Positions 45,209 to 53,455 of a stretch of DNA of 64,000 nucleotides are shown here, piece by piece. The first letter of the stretch is position 1. Each line of letters starts with the position of its first letter. The position numbers and the translations under genes are program-made. Below the pieces are notes generated by a model. The model ran no database searches and was not told where the DNA came from. It was given only the letters and a program-made list of their open reading frames with translations. The DNA comes from PKWO01 sp036384915 (GTDB lineage Bacteria > Pseudomonadota > Gammaproteobacteria > Burkholderiales > Burkholderiaceae_D). The stretch covers positions 124,001-188,000 of the forward strand of contig DASVLJ010000025.1 of NCBI GenBank assembly GCA_036384915.1, read 5' to 3'.

Positions 45209-46159
45209 ATGAACTGGGATACCAATGCCGAACGCGACCAGGCAATGCTCGATGCCTTGCCTTCGCACATCGGCATTTCGCAGCTGTTCAAGGCCCAGCC
45301 GGTGACGGAAGGCGGACAGCGTTTCGTCTACCTGGAAGCATCGAACGAAGCGCGCGACTACCAGAACGAAGTGATCCTGGCCCAGGCGCTGGCCGACTCG
45401 GCCGACTACTACCTTAAATACGGCAACCTCGACCTCGACCACTACACCCAGATCGGCAAGCCGAACCCGGCCAAGAACTGGCCCGGCATCCCGAACTACG
45501 AATGGTTCGAGATCGGCCGTCCGGTCGACGCCCGCATCGACGGCAAGCGCACTTTCGTCAAAGGCCACATCAGCTCCGGCACCGGCCCCGCCGCGGAGAA
45601 AGCCAATCTGTTCTGGTCTTCGCTGACCGAACTGAACCCGCCGCAGGTCTGGTACCCCTCGGTCGGCGGCGCCGTGCTGGAAAAAAGCACGGCCATCGAT
45701 CCGTCCACCGGCACGGCCTACCCGGTGATCAAGAAGGTGCGCTGGACCAACATCGGCTTCAGCAAGACCCCGGTCAACCCGGACGTGCCCGAGGTCTCGA
45801 CCATCCCCATCGGCGTGCTGGCGAAGTCCTGGAGCGCCCAAGGCCTCGACTTGCGCAAGACCCTGAGCGCCGGCTACGGCACCGATTCGGCGACCTTGAG
45901 CGGCGGTTCGGCCTTGCGCCAAGGCAACGGCAACAATGCCGGCGTGAGCAATGGCGGCGTACTCGACTACTGGAATTTCCGCGACCGGTTTTCTCAACTG
46001 GTCATGTCGGGGGAAGTCTCGCACGGCATCAAGGACATGGTCATGGAAGCCGCGTCGCGTTTCGGGCTGTCGAGGTCGGTCGCCGCCGAATACGTCGAGC
46101 GCTTTCTCGACGATCTGCAGCGCGGCATGCAGGAACGCAAACAAAAGGAGAGTACATGA
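45209..46159 (+). CDS. Prohead protease
   Basis: 316 residues. The protease domain occupies about 35-190: YLEASNEARDYQNEVILAQ, GNLDLDHYT, then TFVKGHISSGTG with the conserved histidine-containing strand, and YPSVGGAVLEK. This is the layout of caudovirus prohead proteases, which mature the capsid by removing scaffold and N-terminal arms. Residues 221-237 (AGYGTDSATLSGGSALR) match the N-terminal arm of the major capsid protein at 14 of 17 positions. Its stop overlaps the start of the scaffold-like gene. Confidence 0.82.
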   Translation: MNWDTNAERDQAMLDALPSHIGISQLFKAQPVTEGGQRFVYLEASNEARDYQNEVILAQALADSADYYLKYGNLDLDHYTQIGKPNPAKNWPGIPNYEWFEIGRPVDARIDGKRTFVKGHISSGTGPAAEKANLFWSSLTELNPPQVWYPSVGGAVLEKSTAIDPSTGTAYPVIKKVRWTNIGFSKTPVNPDVPEVSTIPIGVLAKSWSAQGLDLRKTLSAGYGTDSATLSGGSALRQGNGNNAGVSNGGVLDYWNFRDRFSQLVMSGEVSHGIKDMVMEAASRFGLSRSVAAEYVERFLDDLQRGMQERKQKEST

Positions 46160-46869
46160 GTTTTGAGCAGTTGCTGGGTCGTATCAAGCAAGCGGCGACG
46201 CTCGCCAAGTCGCAGCCGGCCGCCGAATCCAAGGACGGCGATGGTGACGGTGCCGGCGGCGGGCTGGGCACGGCCGCCGCGGCCGGCGATGGAGCGGAGG
46301 ATGGCGAGGACGGCGAAGGGAACGGCGATGAATCGGGCGGCAAGTCGGGCGATAAGCCGACCGGCGAACAGGACGCACCGGCAAGCCAGGACGGGCCGCT
46401 CGCGAAATCGTTCCGGCTGACGCTGGACGATGGCACCGAAATGGAAGCCTTCGATGGCGCCGAACTGATCAAGTCGCTCAACGACCGGGTGCAGGCCGCG
46501 GAGTCGGCGCAAAAGCAGAACGAGGCGCAAGTCCTCAAATCGCTGAACGCTGCCGTTGACCTGATTTCGGCGCAATCGGCCCAATTGACGGAACAGCGCG
46601 ACTTGATCAAGTCGTTGCAGACCAAGGTGGAGGCCCTGGGCAAGACCGGCCGCGGCCGTGTCAGCGTGCTCACCGTCGCCGACAAGCCGCAATTGACGAC
46701 GCTTGCCAAGTCCCAGCCCGCCGCCATGGGCGGCGAGGAATTGATTGCCAAGGCATTAGGCGCCATGAAGGCCGGCCGGATCACGGGCTTGGAAGCGTCC
46801 GGCATCGAGAACCGGGTGCGCATGGGGATCGCGGTCGATCCCGAGCTGGTGGCCCGCGTGTGCGGCTGA
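46156..46869 (+). CDS. Scaffold-like phage head protein
   Basis: 237 residues. AAGGAG precedes the ATG, which overlaps the protease stop. Residues 26-78 are a highly acidic glycine/aspartate/glutamate-rich, disordered stretch. Residues 100-165 are a coiled coil (AVDLISAQSAQLTEQRDLIK). The octapeptide LAKSQPAA occurs twice, at 16-23 and 183-190. The location between protease and capsid genes, the acidity and the coiled coil fit a scaffolding protein that is removed during maturation. No sequence family was recognised. Confidence 0.7.
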   Translation: MSFEQLLGRIKQAATLAKSQPAAESKDGDGDGAGGGLGTAAAAGDGAEDGEDGEGNGDESGGKSGDKPTGEQDAPASQDGPLAKSFRLTLDDGTEMEAFDGAELIKSLNDRVQAAESAQKQNEAQVLKSLNAAVDLISAQSAQLTEQRDLIKSLQTKVEALGKTGRGRVSVLTVADKPQLTTLAKSQPAAMGGEELIAKALGAMKAGRITGLEASGIENRVRMGIAVDPELVARVCG

Positions 46870-46896
46870 GAGAACCATGGAGAAAACAGAGAACCT

Positions 46897-48372
46897 ATGC
46901 TTGAACAATTATTGAATACCGGCGGAACCGGCGGCGCCGCATCCGGCCTGTCGATTGCCGGCCACATGGGCAACGCCGACTTCGAAGCCTTGCAGAAATC
47001 GCTCGAAGCCGGCTATGGTTCCGATGTCGCCACCCTGACCGGCGGCAGCGCCTTGCGCATCCAGTCGCTCGACACCACCATGCAGGCGACCGTGCAGGAC
47101 AACCAGCACTTCGCCCTGTTCAACATGCTGCCCAAGCCCAAGGCCACGGCGGTGCTGGACGAATGGACCGAGCAGCACAGCATCGGCGGCTTCTTCGGCG
47201 GCACCTTCAACGCCCAGGATGGCGCGGCCATGGAAACCAACGGCGAATACAATCGCATGGTCGGCATGGTCAAGTACATGACCACCTACCGCAAGGTGCC
47301 GGTGGTCTTGACCGCGCAAAACAACATCGTCGACGCGATCACGCTCGAAACCACCAACGGCACCAAGCAGCTCCTGACCGACATCGAGGTCGGCTTGTTC
47401 GAAGGCGACGACACGGTCTGCCCGCTGTCGTTTCCCGGCATCCGGCGCCAGCTGGAGACGCTCGACAGCACCGACAACATCATCGACATGGCAGGCCAGC
47501 CGCTGTCGAACATCGATCCCATTGCCCAGGCCGCGGCGAATATCTTCGGCTTCGGCTCGTTCGGCCGCGCGACCGACATCTTCCTGCCGCCTTCTGTGCA
47601 GACCGACCTGAACATGGATCTCGATCCGGCATTCCGCATCGCCTTGAACAACAATGCCAATGCCACCGTGCGCGGCACCCACGTCGCCGGCGTGCAGACC
47701 AGCTACGGCGAGATCAAGACGCGCAACGACGTCTTCATCCGCGACGAAAAGCTCAAGATGCCGTTCCAGATCCGCAACAAGATCCACGCCGCCGTGGCCG
47801 CCGCCAACGTCGGTTTCATGCCGACCGGCGTCGTGCCGACGCCCGGGGCGGGCGGCGCCGACTCGGCCTGGACGGCATCGCAGGCCGGGAACTACTACTA
47901 TTTCGTCACCGGCATCAACCAGAACGGCGAATCGACCGGCGTCTTGACGGCCCAGGTCGCCGTCGCCGCCGGGCAGCAAGTCTCGCTCGCCATCGGCGCC
48001 TCGGCCGGCGGCACCGAGACCGGCTACGTGATCTACCGCAGCCGCCAGAACGGCAGCAGCGACCTGTCGGACTTGCGCGAGATGGATCGCGTGCCGAAGG
48101 CCGGCAACAGCGCGACCACCACCTACATCGACAACAACCGCATGCTGCCGGGTTCGACCTCGGCCTTCGTGCTCAATCTCTTGCCCTCGGATCACGCCAT
48201 CGCTTGGCGCCAATTCCTCCCCATGATGAAAATCCCCATGGCGGCGGTCAACAGCCCGATCATCCCCTGGCTGCAGATGATCTGCGGCTACCTGCGCATC
48301 ACCAAGCGGGCGCAGCACGCCGCCATCGTCAACATCGTGCCCAACAGCGCGAAATGGAAACCGTTTGGCTAA
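46897..48372 (+). CDS. Major capsid protein with an Ig/FN3-like insertion
   Basis: 491 residues, probably HK97-fold. The N-terminal arm (residues 1-60) includes AGYGSDVATLTGGSALR at 38-54, shared with the protease. The core contains FNMLPKPKATAVLDEWTEQH, NRMVGMVKYMTTYRKVPVV and a proline-rich C-terminus (MKIPMAAVNSPIIPWLQM). Residues about 325-425 (NYYYFVTGINQNGESTG to TTTYIDNNRMLPG) look like an inserted fibronectin/Ig-type beta sandwich with the YVIYRSRQNG strand, a common capsid decoration. Position after protease and scaffold supports the call. Confidence 0.87.
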   Translation: MLEQLLNTGGTGGAASGLSIAGHMGNADFEALQKSLEAGYGSDVATLTGGSALRIQSLDTTMQATVQDNQHFALFNMLPKPKATAVLDEWTEQHSIGGFFGGTFNAQDGAAMETNGEYNRMVGMVKYMTTYRKVPVVLTAQNNIVDAITLETTNGTKQLLTDIEVGLFEGDDTVCPLSFPGIRRQLETLDSTDNIIDMAGQPLSNIDPIAQAAANIFGFGSFGRATDIFLPPSVQTDLNMDLDPAFRIALNNNANATVRGTHVAGVQTSYGEIKTRNDVFIRDEKLKMPFQIRNKIHAAVAAANVGFMPTGVVPTPGAGGADSAWTASQAGNYYYFVTGINQNGESTGVLTAQVAVAAGQQVSLAIGASAGGTETGYVIYRSRQNGSSDLSDLREMDRVPKAGNSATTTYIDNNRMLPGSTSAFVLNLLPSDHAIAWRQFLPMMKIPMAAVNSPIIPWLQMICGYLRITKRAQHAAIVNIVPNSAKWKPFG

Positions 48373-48374
48373 GC

Positions 48375-48593
48375 ATGCCGAGAGTCATTTGCACCTTGCC
48401 GAACGCCTCGGCTTCGATCAACGGCGTGGCGTTCGAACCGCACGAACTCGGCGTGCTTTCGGAGGAAATCGAACAGGACCGAGCCGACGCCTTCCTGCGC
48501 ATCGACGGCTATCTGGATCACGCCGTCGCGCTGGCGGCTGCGGTCGACGGTGCGCCGGCGGTCCGGCCCAAGCTCACGATCAAGAAGAAGTGA
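48375..48593 (+). CDS. Small protein downstream of the capsid gene
   Basis: 72 residues, starting two bases after the capsid stop. It reads as a short N-terminal beta part (VICTLPNASASINGVAF) and an acidic helix, ending in a lysine-rich tail. Many phages carry a gene of this kind after the capsid gene; the match here is by position and size. Confidence 0.65.
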   Translation: MPRVICTLPNASASINGVAFEPHELGVLSEEIEQDRADAFLRIDGYLDHAVALAAAVDGAPAVRPKLTIKKK

Positions 48594-48643
48594 CCCGGAA
48601 CGGCAATCAGGCCGAATAACAGGACGGCAAGGCCGGATAAACG

Positions 48644-48907
48644 ATGACCACAGGATTCAATCAAGACCATTTGAACAGAAGCATGCCGGTTGCGCAGCGC
48701 GTGATGCTGGGCGATCTGCTTGCCGCCCTGATTGCCCGCGTCAACGCGCAGGAGCAGCAGCTTGCCGCGTTGACGGCGGGCTATCGCGCGGCGCTGGTAA
48801 AACTCGACGCCGAAGCGGCCTTGGCCACGCACGGCTTCGTCGCGGATAACGGCGTGCCGGCCTACGTGGCAGCCAGCCCGGTCGCTTTGCTCGATCCGGC
48901 AGAATAG
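48644..48907 (+). CDS. Small helical phage protein
   Basis: 87 residues, helical (LLAALIARVNAQEQQLAALT), with no recognised family. It lies between the capsid-associated gene and a head-tail connector, in the same orientation, with a moderate AAGGCCGG sequence upstream. It may be a minor capsid or assembly factor. Confidence 0.6.
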   Translation: MTTGFNQDHLNRSMPVAQRVMLGDLLAALIARVNAQEQQLAALTAGYRAALVKLDAEAALATHGFVADNGVPAYVAASPVALLDPAE

Positions 48908-48924
48908 GACGGGAACCGCGCGGC

Positions 48925-49686
48925 ATGACGATTTTTACCGACCAGGCGGCGACGGTGGCCGAGCTGCGGGCCGGTAAGCTGGCTCTGTTGCCGGCGACGT
49001 ATTTCAGCGGTGCAACGCTTGCCGATTCCTATCTGTGGGATCAAGTGCTGGCCGCCGAGGCGGAGGTGGCGCGCCGCCTGGCCGTGCCGCTGGAGCCGAC
49101 CCGGGTGTTCTCGGTCGGCGGACCGACGCCCGACGAATTGGCCGCGTTGGGCGACAGCCCTTACCTGGTCGAGCCGGGCTATGACGGCGGCGGATTTCAG
49201 GGACTTTGGCAGTGGGATACCCTGCAGTTGAACACACGCCCACTGATTTCGGTGCAGGAAGTCAAGTTCGTCTATCCCGGATTGAACGAGACGGTGTACG
49301 TCGTGCCGCCGGACTGGATCTATCCGGACTTCAAGAGCGCCATCCTGCAATTCACGGCGGCGCCCACCGCCGGCGGCTTGCCCGGCGCCATCGTGGCCAT
49401 GAACGTCTTCACGCTCGGGCGAGCCGTGCCGCAGATGATCCGCGTCAAGTACACGGCCGGGCTGACGCCGCAGCATCCGACGTTTCGCGACGTGCGTAAT
49501 CTCGTCTTGCGCCTGGCCGTGTTGCGTGTCCTGCTCGACGCCTTCATTCCGCAATCGGGATCGATATCGGCCGACGGGCTGTCGCAGTCGATGAGCATGG
49601 ATACCGCCAAATACCAGGATGCCATCGACGCCGACCTGAATAATCTGCGCGAGCGCATCAACGGCTTGGCCTTCGGCGTGCTGTAG
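48925..49686 (+). CDS. Head-tail connector / adaptor protein
   Basis: 253 residues. The mainly helical N- and C-termini (ADSYLWDQVLAAEAEVARRL; RDVRNLVLRLAVLRVLLDAF) around a beta middle fit the gp6-like adaptor proteins that sit under the portal. The order capsid, small genes, adaptor, next connector is standard for phages. The last codon's TAG overlaps the GTG of the next gene, implying coupling. Recognition is by layout. Confidence 0.65.
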   Translation: MTIFTDQAATVAELRAGKLALLPATYFSGATLADSYLWDQVLAAEAEVARRLAVPLEPTRVFSVGGPTPDELAALGDSPYLVEPGYDGGGFQGLWQWDTLQLNTRPLISVQEVKFVYPGLNETVYVVPPDWIYPDFKSAILQFTAAPTAGGLPGAIVAMNVFTLGRAVPQMIRVKYTAGLTPQHPTFRDVRNLVLRLAVLRVLLDAFIPQSGSISADGLSQSMSMDTAKYQDAIDADLNNLRERINGLAFGVL

Positions 49687-50324
49687 TGCGGTTTTCTGCT
49701 GCAGCGCTCAATGCCCACCTTGCCGCCATCGGCCAGCAATACGCCTGGCGCAAATCCTATGCCTGTCCCTGCATCGACCCGCACTCCGGCGCGGCCAGGC
49801 CCTCTTGTCCTTTGTGTGCCGGCAAGGGGCGGCAATGGGATGACCCGGTCCATGGCGTCGCCGGTATGGCCGGCGCCAAGACGCAGCGCGAATGGGCGCA
49901 GTTTGGCGTCTACGAGGCCGGCGACGTGGTGGTGACGATCGGCAGCGATTCGCCGATGTACGGGATTGGCCAGTTCGACCGGGTGACGGCGTTGAATGCG
50001 ACCAATGCGTTCTCCGTTGTCCTTACCCGTGGCGCGCCGGTGGAACGGCTTTTGATGACTGTGGCGTCCGTTGAGCGGGTGTTTTGGTTGGCGTCGGATG
50101 ATATTGGCGCGGTCGATGGGAGCATCCCACGAATTTCGGCAAGCGGGTTATTGTCTTGGCCGGAAGGCGGCGCACCGCCTGTGGGAGCAAAATACACGGT
50201 GTCGGGGGTGAAATTTCTGGAGTTTTTTTGCTACGGAGATTTTGCATCGAATCGAAACATGCAAAGCGGCTCGTTGCTCCCAAAGCGGGCGATACTGCGG
50301 GATTTCGATTTGTTCGGTCGGTGA
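49686..50324 (+). CDS. Connector-region protein with a zinc-ribbon-like motif
   Basis: 212 residues from GTG 49686, overlapping the upstream stop. Four cysteines near the N-terminus (YACPCIDPHSG then CPLCAGKG) form a probable zinc knuckle of the kind found in a family of small phage head-closure proteins. The rest is beta-rich (VYEAGDVVVTIGSDSPMYGI). Role in head closure or neck is inferred from position. Confidence 0.65.
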   Translation: MRFSAAALNAHLAAIGQQYAWRKSYACPCIDPHSGAARPSCPLCAGKGRQWDDPVHGVAGMAGAKTQREWAQFGVYEAGDVVVTIGSDSPMYGIGQFDRVTALNATNAFSVVLTRGAPVERLLMTVASVERVFWLASDDIGAVDGSIPRISASGLLSWPEGGAPPVGAKYTVSGVKFLEFFCYGDFASNRNMQSGSLLPKRAILRDFDLFGR

Positions 50325-50447
50325 GTGTGCTACTTCAAATCGGCACGGTTCCCTGTTAGTTTTGCCAGGTGCGCTGAAATGATGTTCGTATGAAGATATT
50401 ATTGAGGCTACATTGCATAAACAGCGAAAGAAAGGGGACTCCACTCC

Positions 50448-51587
50448 ATGATGGTCAAACAATGCATTTTGACGGGAGTAGACTTGACTGACGAAAATGA
50501 TTCGAAAGCGCATGTCATACCTAGTGTTCTCGGTGGACGCTTAAAGCCGAAAGGAATTTTGTCCGCTAAGGCAAATGGAATTTTTAATGATAAGTTTGAT
50601 TATCCCCTAATTCGGGAAATATACCCATTCATGGCATTGTTAGGCGGGGCAAGAGATCGCGGCGAAAATACCCCCATTAAAATGTCCGATCGGGAAGGCA
50701 ACCCCTATCGCGTTGTATTTGGCAAACCATTAGAACTGGCAGCGCCTATATTTGAAGAGGAGGAGAAGCCTGAAGGCAAGGAATACAGGATTCACGCAAG
50801 AACCACTGAGGAGGCAAGAACGCTCCTAGGTAGGGTTAAAAAAGCGCATCCGGGCTTTGATATCGAGAAAGCGTTGGAAGAAGCAGTAATGCAGGAGTCT
50901 TACGTAAATGGCCCACTGCATGGGAGGGGGAATATTGGACCTAACGTCTTTTTTCCTGCGACTTTCGTTATGGCTTCAGTCTTTGCTTCGCACCATGGAA
51001 TGGCGATACACCCGGATTTTAAAGCTTACGTGGATAGTTTTGAACCAGTGCCTAAGCTGGACGAACTGGACGGAAAGCAAGTTGACGTGAAGTTTCCACC
51101 CGATACCTTTTATTGGGAACATTCCAATCGATGGTTTACAGTGCCAGCTGAAGTAAGTCACGTATTGTGTTTGTACGGAGATCCTCATAGGAAACAGGCA
51201 ATTTTTTATGCAGAAATATTTAACTTGCCGGGGATAGCGGTGGTGCTGCCCTATGCCGGTGAAGCACCAAAGCTTTGCACGTATGGTGTGGATGTCGTTG
51301 AAGGAAAGGAGGTCGAGGTCAAAGTAGATGAAGCATTTCTTCGTGCGGTTTCCTGGAAAGAGTCCCACGAAAAAGGCAGTAGCGGGTTGATGAAGATAAT
51401 CGAAATGAAACTCGGTAGTTTGCTTAAAGTAGCCCAACTACGTGGACAAAATCATGCTATCGGTGAAATTCTCGATAAGGAGCTAGGACCATTGGATGGT
51501 CGGGTATTGAGCGCTGAGGATGTCGGGAAGGTTAGTCGAACAGTCGCGGAATTTTTGGCCAGGCAGATTGTTTACAGTAACAGCTAG
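50448..51587 (+). CDS. HNH-endonuclease-like protein lacking the zinc cysteines (AT-rich insertion)
   Basis: 379 residues. The N-terminus CILTG...KAHVIPSVLGG...ILSAKANGIF follows the HNH_5 pattern, with H22 and N43. The cysteines that normally flank it are missing apart from C6, so the zinc site is probably lost. The remaining 320 residues (FYWEHSNRWFTVPAEVSHVL) were not recognised. The gene is distinctly AT-rich compared with its neighbours and interrupts the connector genes, so it is probably a recent insertion with a defence-like or selfish role. Confidence 0.6.
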   Translation: MMVKQCILTGVDLTDENDSKAHVIPSVLGGRLKPKGILSAKANGIFNDKFDYPLIREIYPFMALLGGARDRGENTPIKMSDREGNPYRVVFGKPLELAAPIFEEEEKPEGKEYRIHARTTEEARTLLGRVKKAHPGFDIEKALEEAVMQESYVNGPLHGRGNIGPNVFFPATFVMASVFASHHGMAIHPDFKAYVDSFEPVPKLDELDGKQVDVKFPPDTFYWEHSNRWFTVPAEVSHVLCLYGDPHRKQAIFYAEIFNLPGIAVVLPYAGEAPKLCTYGVDVVEGKEVEVKVDEAFLRAVSWKESHEKGSSGLMKIIEMKLGSLLKVAQLRGQNHAIGEILDKELGPLDGRVLSAEDVGKVSRTVAEFLARQIVYSNS

Positions 51588-51610
51588 AAGGCGGACGATG
51601 TTTTACAGTT

Positions 51611-51704
51611 ATTGAGCCGGCATCAGCGAACTTGAAAGATTCTAAAATTCGTTGCGCTGGGAATGCTTCCATTACCGTTTCAAGAACACAGATGCCGGCT
51701 CAAT
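51611..51704. repeat. 14-base inverted repeat flanking the end of a reversed neck gene
   Basis: ATTGAGCCGGCATC at 51611-51624 and its exact reverse complement at 51691-51704, separated by 66 bases. The right arm contains the stop codon of the minus-strand gene at 51700. It could act as a two-way transcription stop between convergent genes or be a footprint of an inversion. Confidence 0.55.
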
Positions 51705-52542
51705 AGGTAGAGCGTTTCAATGCCTCCGTCATCGCTTTTGCGGCCAGCGGTCCTAGCGCATCCGCAACTTTTCTGGCCAGATATTTGCCCGGTTGCGCGG
51801 AGACTATCCATCCAGTCGATCCTTCCATCATTATCCGGAACGTCAGGTAGCTCGATCCACCGGTCGAGGTTTTAAACCGCGTTAGGCCGGCATACTTTGC
51901 TCGAACGCCTTTCGATTGCGCATGCAGCATGGCTGGCGACAGCTTACTTCCCCAGGCATAATTGCTCTTGTTGACGAGATAGTGCCCACCGTTCTTGATG
52001 TGGGATAAATAAGGCGTTTGCGCATTCGCAGCACGCATTCCCGATTTGCGGGACAAGATCGTCACTTCGCCTGACGGTCGTGTGCCGCTTCCGGTAATCG
52101 AACTCGCCGACAATCCCTTCGCCATCTGGTATACGTCGGTGGGCATTGCCGGCGCCAGTGCGTCGTTGCCCGGCGTGTTGTGGCGAAACGGAATGACCAG
52201 GAAGCGTCTTCCGTCCCTCGTTCGCCGCACCTTGGTGCTGGTGTCGAGCATCTTCTTCAGGTCGCGTGGCGGCCGCCCATTCTCGATCTCGTCGGCGTAC
52301 CTGTAGTCCGAGCTCACGACTGCGGAAAACGCCCCTGTCATTTCCACCTTGATCGACGCGGCATAGGGTGCCTTTTCGCCGTTCCATAACCGCGCCCGCA
52401 TCACGGCATCCTGCCAATTGATGCGTGCCTGCTGGGCGATGGCATGCACCGCCTGTGTGACCCTCGGCAGCACGGCGCCATCAACGATCTTCTTGATCTC
52501 GTCGTTCGACGGCAAGTCGAACGAAAACGTGTACTGCGTCAT
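51700..52542 (-). CDS. HK97 gp10-like neck/tail-completion protein in reversed orientation
   Basis: 280 residues. GGAGGAAACCGC precedes ATG 52542. The N-terminal half (VTQAVHAIAQQARINWQDAV, VSSDYRYADEIENGRPP) and the later VIPFRHNTPG with SYLTFRIM resemble HK97-gp10-type neck proteins, whose gene normally sits here, just before the tail terminator. In this prophage it is on the minus strand against the flow of all flanking structural genes, so it cannot be read from the late transcript. It may have its own promoter or have been inverted. Confidence 0.65.
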   Translation of the reverse strand: MTQYTFSFDLPSNDEIKKIVDGAVLPRVTQAVHAIAQQARINWQDAVMRARLWNGEKAPYAASIKVEMTGAFSAVVSSDYRYADEIENGRPPRDLKKMLDTSTKVRRTRDGRRFLVIPFRHNTPGNDALAPAMPTDVYQMAKGLSASSITGSGTRPSGEVTILSRKSGMRAANAQTPYLSHIKNGGHYLVNKSNYAWGSKLSPAMLHAQSKGVRAKYAGLTRFKTSTGGSSYLTFRIMMEGSTGWIVSAQPGKYLARKVADALGPLAAKAMTEALKRSTY

Positions 52543-52591
52543 GCGGTTTCCTCCATGGTTCGATCCTAGCATCACAGCCCGCGCGGGAACT

Positions 52592-52614
52592 GTCGTGACG
52601 CCATGATCCGATGC
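52592..52614 (+). promoter_or_regulatory. GTCGTGAC element 15 bases before a tail gene start
   Basis: GTCGTGAC, then GCCATGATCCGATGC, then ATG 52615. No Shine-Dalgarno. The constant spacing favours ATG 52615 over the in-frame ATG 52603, which lies inside the element. Confidence 0.6.
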
Positions 52615-53451
52615 ATGATTTCGCAGATCGTCCCGCTCGCAGTCGGCAACGCGCTCCAGGTATTCCTGGCACCGCCTGCGGATGCGCTCAGTTGGCGCCT
52701 CCTGCGCAACCAATCCGGCACGTTTGTAAGCCAAACCGATCCGGCGGCGGTTTGCCTCTATAGCGGCAATGACCTGACCGAGGTGATGGACAGCGATAGC
52801 CTGGTCAACGGCACGCCGTATTGCTATTGCGTCTTCTATTGCGACGGTACTCAATGGGTTCCGAGTGCGGTTGCCTGGTCGACGCCGTCCAGCACTTATG
52901 AGGACCAGAGCGTCGACGTGCTCAGCATCGTGCGCGACCGCTTCGATTGCGGGTTGCAAAACGAGATCGTGCTCGGCACCCTGTCGCCATCGTCCGGCGC
53001 CATCGCCGTCTTGAACGCGCCGCCAGTCTTTGAAGAGACGAGTTGGCCGGTGGTCACCGTACATGTGACGTCTGACGGCAGCGGCGAGCGCGGACTTGGC
53101 GAACTGCTGTTCCCGGACGAATTCGACCCTGTATCGACCCGGTGGACCGAAGCACAGGGCTGGCTCGCGCGCGTGCAATTGACCATCGTCGGCTGGAGTA
53201 AGAACCCCGACGAGCGGATCGCCCTGCGCAAAGCCTTGCGCAAGATTGTCCTCGGCAATCTGGAGGTATTCGATAGCGCCGGCATGATCCACATCGATTT
53301 TTCGCAGCAGGACGTCGACGAACTGGCGAGCTATCCGGCGCCGGTCTACCAGGTCATGTGCACGTTTTCCTGCGAAGCGCCTGCCAGCGTCTCGAAGACG
53401 GTCGCGCTGACGAATGAAGTCGCGAATCCCGATATCCATCCCACCTTTTGA
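52615..53451 (+). CDS. Phage tail protein (tail-completion region)
   Basis: 278 residues from ATG 52615. The first 90 residues are beta-rich with several cysteines (YCYCVFYCDG). From about 95 onwards (VDVLSIVRDRFDCGLQNEIV, WLARVQLTIVGWSKNPDERI, FSQQDVDELASYPAPVYQVM) it resembles tail terminator/completion proteins of contractile phages, which cap the tube. Position before the sheath gene supports this. ATG 52603 is an alternative that the upstream element argues against. Confidence 0.65.
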   Translation: MISQIVPLAVGNALQVFLAPPADALSWRLLRNQSGTFVSQTDPAAVCLYSGNDLTEVMDSDSLVNGTPYCYCVFYCDGTQWVPSAVAWSTPSSTYEDQSVDVLSIVRDRFDCGLQNEIVLGTLSPSSGAIAVLNAPPVFEETSWPVVTVHVTSDGSGERGLGELLFPDEFDPVSTRWTEAQGWLARVQLTIVGWSKNPDERIALRKALRKIVLGNLEVFDSAGMIHIDFSQQDVDELASYPAPVYQVMCTFSCEAPASVSKTVALTNEVANPDIHPTF

Positions 53452-53455
53452 AAGC

